A stretch of DNA of 12,500 nucleotides. It comes from Penaeus vannamei. Lineage: Eukaryota; Arthropoda; Malacostraca; Decapoda; Penaeidae. Position 1 is the stretch's first letter, and every line of letters begins with the position of its first letter. The notes beneath the pieces are model-generated. The model was not told where the DNA came from and did no database searches. It saw nothing but the letters and a program-made list of their open reading frames with translations. The position numbers were made by a program, and so were the translations under genes. The stretch spans positions 13,543,031-13,555,530 of the forward strand of contig NC_091550.1 in the NCBI RefSeq assembly GCF_042767895.1. The letters are read 5' to 3'. Positions 9,195 through 12,500 of this stretch are shown here, piece after piece.

Positions 9195-9420
9195 AGAGGG
9201 AAATAGTCGATAACAATAAGGTGACCTCGTTCCCCGTCGAGTCCGCAAAACACTTCAGAGACGGAGCCAGAGGAGAGAGCCCCTTGCCCCTCCGATCGAA
9301 ATGCAGGCAGATCGCGCGGAAAATTGTTTTAAATATGTATGAACACTTCCCCGGCTTCCTCGCCCCCTCTTCCCACCCCCTCCCTCCCCCCTCTACCCTC
9401 GCGGACACAGAGCTAGCATG
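9195..9420 (+). other. Unique-sequence island with a weak exon-like stretch
   Basis: Balanced unique DNA flanked by the GAA array and AT-rich sequence. One forward frame is open from about 9200 to 9418. Around 9302-9355 it reads RQIARKIVLNMYEHF, which looks like a short helix-forming protein segment and reminds me, from memory only, of N-terminal helical segments in repetitive arthropod transposase-like proteins. A possible splice acceptor (pyrimidine-rich CCCCTTGCCCCTCC, then AAATGCAG) ends near 9305. The frame has no ATG near its left side and becomes Pro/Ser-rich after the motif. The similarity is unverified; it may be a chance frame or a relic. Confidence 0.2.
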
Positions 9421-9646
9421 ATGGTAAATTTTCCTTCTTTCTTATTATGCAAATGCGGGAAATAGAGGTAGGAGTCAAACAAAAGAATTGGCTTAACACG
9501 TTTTTTTTTTTTTTTTTTTCGTGATGGTAAGGCATAATGGAGATTCTTTGGTGATGATGTTGTTGGGTGATCACAGTGACAAGAAAGTTGGGAATTAATG
9601 GAATAATGACCAGCATTAATTAGCATAATTAGCAAGTTTAGGGAGA
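9421..9646. other. AT-rich unique sequence with poly(T) tract, no gene seen
   Basis: Non-repetitive AT-rich DNA containing 19 T at 9501-9519, which could be the reverse-oriented tail of a retroposon. GATGATGTTGTTGGGTGAT-type sequence follows near 9553-9571. No coding frame is convincing. Confidence 0.6.
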
Positions 9647-9770
9647 CAGAAACAAACGAGAATAAGAAAACGCCAAAAAAAGAAAAAAGAAAAAAAAAGA
9701 AACGACGGCAGAAACAAACGAGAATAAGAAAACGCAAAAAAAAAAAAAATAATAAAAAAAGAAACTCGAA
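9647..9770 (+). repeat. 62-bp tandem duplication, A-rich
   Basis: The 27-base phrase starting CAGAAACAAACGAGAATAAG is present at 9647-9673 and again at 9709-9735, exactly 62 bases apart. After each copy comes an A-rich run ending in GAAAC. The second A-rich run has diverged by slippage. It looks like a simple recent tandem duplication. Confidence 0.85.
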
Positions 9771-9940
9771 GGCAAATTTGGCGAATTTCCTTTTGCATTT
9801 TCCTCCGAAGCCGAAAGGAAGCGTGTCTGGCGCCGACGGTAATTCCTCCTAAAAATCAATAATGAGCGAAACGATTTTGGTCGAATATCGGTTATTCAAA
9901 TGGCGACGGACTGAGGAAATTATGAGGCGTACTCTGTGAC
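9771..9940. other. Unique sequence, no gene seen
   Basis: About 170 bases of balanced sequence between the 62-bp duplication and the 39-bp satellite. No frame or motif is recognisable. The last bases (from about 9920, TATGAGGCGTACTCTGTGAC) may be a decayed first satellite unit. Confidence 0.5.
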
Positions 9941-10531
9941 GGACTGTGAGGGAACTTTGGGATAAAGGCAAATTAGGATGGGTTGTGAGGGAGCTTTGGT
10001 ATAAAGGCAAATTGGGATGGGTTGTGAGGGAGCTTTAATATAAAGGTAATTTGGAATGGATGTGAGGGAGCTTTAGTATAAAGATAATTTGGGATGGATT
10101 GCGGGGTAAGCTTTAATATAAAGGTAATTTAGGATGGATGTAAGGGAACTTTGGTATAAAGTCAATTTGGGGTGGATTGTGAGGGAACTTTGGTATAAAG
10201 GCAAATTGGGATGGGTTGTGAGGGAGTTTTGGTATAAAGGCAAATTAGGATGGGTTGTGAGGGAGCTTTGGTATAAAGGCAATTTGGGGTGGATTGTGAA
10301 GGAAAACTTTAATATAAAGGCAATTTGGGCTGGATTGTGGGGTAAACTTTGATATAAAGGTAATTTGGGATGGATGTGAGGGAACTTTGGTATAAAGGCA
10401 AATTAGGATGGGCTGTGAGGGAGCTTTGGTATAAAGATAATTTGGGATGGATTGTGAGGGAACTAATTGTTAGGGAACACCTTAATATAATGGTAATTTG
10501 GGATGGATTGTGAGGGATAATTTAGAATAAA
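9941..10531 (+). repeat. 39-bp satellite, about 15 units, each with a TATAAA-like motif
   Basis: The ATAAAG landmark falls at 9962, 10001, 10040, 10078, 10118, 10156, 10195, 10234, 10273, 10314, 10354, 10392 and 10431, so spacings are 38-41 and mostly 39. Two further, more decayed units have their landmark at about 10487 and 10526. A 17-base expansion precedes the unit at 10487. Each unit reads approximately TTGTGAGGGAACTTTGG, then TATAAAGGCAATTTGGGATGG. Because 39 is a multiple of three, a forward frame repeats a 13-residue motif like VRELWYKGKLGWV over 10134-10349. One- and two-base length changes between units and decayed units argue against selection for protein. Confidence 0.95.
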
Positions 10532-10833
10532 ATTACTTTTCTACAAAGCTTTTTTTTGGCTCATTTCGATAGAAAGACAGATTTTAACTTTAATAAGATT
10601 ATATAATTAAGACGCAATACTAGTCTGTTTACTTATATACTTACAGAGGAAAATCAAACATTAAGAAATAATCCCATTACGATAATCCAGGCCCTTATTA
10701 CTGTTATTTAGCTTTCATAATCCCCTTTTGAATGCAAATTAGTGTTAAAGGATGACAGATATTTCAAAAGAAAAATTAATTTACCGTTTCATTTATAACA
10801 TGCGTTCATTAATCTATATGTTGTGGTTTGGTG

Positions 10834-10836
<3 letters not shown>
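10532..10836. other. AT-rich unique sequence, no gene seen
   Basis: AT-rich, non-repetitive DNA without a recognisable coding frame, RNA gene or transposon end. Confidence 0.6.
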
Positions 10837-10892
<56 letters not shown>

Positions 10893-10902
10893 TTTTTTTT
10901 TT
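10837..10902. repeat. (TA)n microsatellite followed by poly(T)
   Basis: Alternating AT runs from about 10837 to 10887. After a short AATA the strand carries 12 T at 10891-10902. Confidence 0.97.
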
Positions 10903-11253
10903 CTTCATTTTCCTGATACCAAAGACTTCTGATATGCCTGTGCCATATTATCATGGGTTTGCTATGAAGGAAATACCATTTAAACAATCGTGGTAATATC
11001 ATTTTATATCGGAGACATTTACAACGGAAAAAAGATAAAAAATAATACATAATACATTTTAAAAATTATCATTTCCTTCTTTTTCTTTTTTTCCTTTTTT
11101 ACCTTGTACTTTACATTGTTTTTAGTAGCACTATCTTGGCCTGAGTTGCCAATCATGGTTTTCTTTGTCTGCTTTCCTAATTAAATCATCGACTCCCTAC
11201 TCTTGGATCAAAAGCTCTCCTCAATTGCTTTTTTTATTATTCCTTTTGTTTTC
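10903..11253. other. AT-rich unique sequence, no gene seen
   Basis: Non-repetitive DNA becoming T-rich towards the right. On the minus strand a short frame through about 10905-11050 is ordinary in composition but matches no family I know, and it ends in the (TA)n array. I do not call it a gene. Confidence 0.55.
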
Positions 11254-11736
11254 CACTCTGATTTTCTCTTTCATTTTTTTCTTTCTTTCTCCCTCTCTCT
11301 GTATCGCTCTCTCTCTTTCTCTCATTGTCTCTCTTTCTTTCTCTCTCCTTATCTCGCTCTCTCTCTCTCTTTCTCTCATTCTCTCTCTCTCTCTATCTAT
11401 ATCTATCTCACTCTCTCTCCTCTCTCTCTTTCTCTCTATCTATCTCTTTTGTCCGCATATTTCCTCTCTCTCTCTCTCTCACTCTCTCCTTTCCACCATC
11501 TTTCTCTCTCCCCTCCCTCTCTCTCGCTCTCTCTCTCTCTCTCCTTTCCCTCTGCTTTCTCTCTCCGCTCCCTCTCTCTCTCTCTCTCCTCTCCATCTGC
11601 TTTCTCTCTCCGCTCCCTCTCTCTTTCTCTCTATCTATCTCTTTTGTCCGCATATTTCCTCTCTCTCTCTCTCTCACTCTCTCCTTTCCATCATCATTCT
11701 CTCTCCGCTCCCCCCCCCCTCTCTCTCTCCCTACCA
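11254..11736 (+). repeat. (TC)n-rich array with a 195-bp internal duplication
   Basis: Mostly CTCTCT with TTTC, CTAT and CCCT interruptions. The phrase TTTTGTCCGCATATTTCC, with (TC)n and CACTCTCTCCTTTCCA after it, occurs with GTCCG at 11451 and again at 11646, 195 bases apart, so about 85 bases are duplicated. Between the copies CTGCTTTCTCTCTCCGCTCC occurs at 11552 and 11597 (45 bases apart), and a third related CTCTCTCCGCTCC lies near 11698. Ser/Leu frames are artefacts. Confidence 0.93.
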
Positions 11737-11880
11737 TTAGCGTCCGGTTCCTGATCGAAAATAACCCGGATGAACTCGGTCTGTGGGCTCAGAGGTCAAC
11801 GCTACACTCCAATGTATTCTGGTCCGTGTTACTCACCATGCCACGGGGTTAGGGGTCAGAGTGCCGGCTAAACTGACGTC
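11737..11880. mobile_element. Unique island, possibly a degraded tRNA-derived SINE
   Basis: A sharply bounded ~145-base block of complex, GC-balanced sequence between two pyrimidine-rich repeats. On the minus strand CGTGGCATGGTGAGTAACAC (about 11859-11840) resembles a tRNA A-box/D-arm region, and further along GAGTTCATCC resembles a B box lacking one G. The distance between them is longer than in a tRNA. On the plus strand TGGGCTCAGAGG (about 11784-11795) also resembles an A box. The orientation and family are therefore uncertain, and chance resemblance is possible. Confidence 0.25.
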
Positions 11881-12160
11881 AATTGCATAGCTCTCTTTTA
11901 GCCCGACTACTCTTTCCTTTTTGGTCTTTGGTTTCCTTATATTATCCTCTTCTCTTATTGTCGGGTTCTTTATCTCGACTCTCCTGTTTTCCGCGTTTTT
12001 TTTTTAATTATATTCTTCTTTTCTACTTTTCTCCTTAATTTGTTCTCTAGATTTCTCCTCTCTTCGTCTTCCCCATCTTTCTTTCCCGACCCCCTTTCTC
12101 TTCCTCTTCCTTCTTTCTTCCTGCCTCCCTCTCCTGTTTTTTTTCTGCGGAAACGACCAC
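11881..12160. other. T-rich pyrimidine sequence, no gene seen
   Basis: C/T-biased low-complexity DNA with nine or more T in a row near 11998-12005 and eight T near 12137-12144. No regular repeat unit or coding frame is evident. Confidence 0.6.
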
Positions 12161-12500
12161 TCCCTCCTCCTCCATCCCCTCCTCTCATCACCCCTCCTCC
12201 CTCCACTCCTCCTCTCATCATCCCCTTTCCTCCTCCTTCTCCCCCCCCTCCTCCTCCCCCACCCCTCCTCCTCCCCCACCCCTCCTCCCCCACCCCCTCC
12301 TCCTCCCCCTACCCCCTCCTCCTCTCCCACCCCCTTCCTCCTCCTCCTCCCGCCTCCACCCCCTCCTCCTCCTCCACCCCTACCCCATCCTCCTTCTCCA
12401 CCCCCTCCTCCTCCTCCACCCCCTCCTTCTCCTTCACCCTCCTCCTCCACCTCCACCTCCACCCCCTCCTCCTCCTCCACCCCACCCCCTCCTCCTTCTT
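12161..12500 (-). repeat. CTCC/CCTCCACC array, continues past the window end
   Basis: The plus strand is CTCCTCC, CCCCCTCC and CCTCCACC, i.e. GGAGG and GGTGGAGG on the minus strand. It therefore uses the same words as the array at 7301-9192 but in opposite orientation. It runs to the last base, so its full size is unknown. Long Gly/Glu frames on the minus strand are artefacts. Confidence 0.95.

Noticed and set aside
7178..9408. Two stop-free minus-strand frames of about 700 residues through the GGA array, rich in Ser/Leu/Pro
   Set aside because: They result from a repeat that lacks stop codons. They consist of homopolymer and short-word runs with no domain, and parallel frames are open on the other strand.
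9941..10531. CRISPR array
   Set aside because: The repeat is continuous at 39 bases with no unique spacers, and the context is eukaryotic repeat DNA.

Overview
The window reads as non-coding eukaryotic genomic DNA dominated by simple sequence repeats. I find no protein-coding gene, rRNA, CRISPR array or bacterial-type operon that I can support. The microsatellites and minisatellites are very dense: (TC)n of about 1 kb, a GGA-type array of about 1.9 kb, and (TA)n, (GA)n and TG-rich arrays. There is also a short run of the arthropod telomere pentamer (CCTAA/TTAGG) and a tRNA-derived SINE. Together these suggest an arthropod, most plausibly a decapod crustacean such as a penaeid shrimp, whose genomes are known for extreme microsatellite content. 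The species call is inference.

Layout, left to right. 1-905 is AT-rich unique sequence holding three degenerate copies of a ~70-bp repeat (204-412). 907-1176 is a compound GA/GATA microsatellite, followed by a four-unit telomere-like run (1180-1199). 1200-1565 is AT-rich unique DNA. 1566-1975 holds (TA)n, (GA)n, GACA-rich sequence, (GA)n again and an A-rich tail. 1976-2325 is a unique island. From 2326 to about 5690 the plus strand is almost all pyrimidine: (TC)n to 3330, a 25-bp/65-bp minisatellite (3582-3868), a GC-rich minisatellite (4381-4975) and T-rich DNA. 5689-6160 is a TG-rich array built of 94-bp higher-order units. 6240-6545 is the SINE, with a G-run insert in its body.

From about 6340 to 9190 the plus strand is almost all purine, apart from a unique island at 7055-7300: A-rich DNA, then the GGA/GGT array grading into GGA and GAA. 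9195-9420 is a unique island with one weakly protein-like stretch. 9647-9770 is a 62-bp duplication. 9941-10531 is a tandem satellite of about fifteen 39-bp units, nearly all carrying a TATAAA motif. 10837-10902 is (TA)n plus poly(T). 11254-11736 is CT-rich with a 195-bp internal duplication. 11737-11880 is a unique island that may be a degraded SINE. 12161-12500 is a CTCC array running off the end, the complement of the GGA array.

No genes act together here. Long stop-free frames run through the repeats on both strands (hundreds of residues of Ser/Leu, Arg/Glu, Gly, Pro or Cys/Val), but these result from repeats that lack stop codons. The most informative items are the SINE, the 39-bp TATAAA satellite, the 94-bp higher-order array, and the large-scale switch from pyrimidine-rich to purine-rich plus strand around the SINE. 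I see no evidence of a new biological system.
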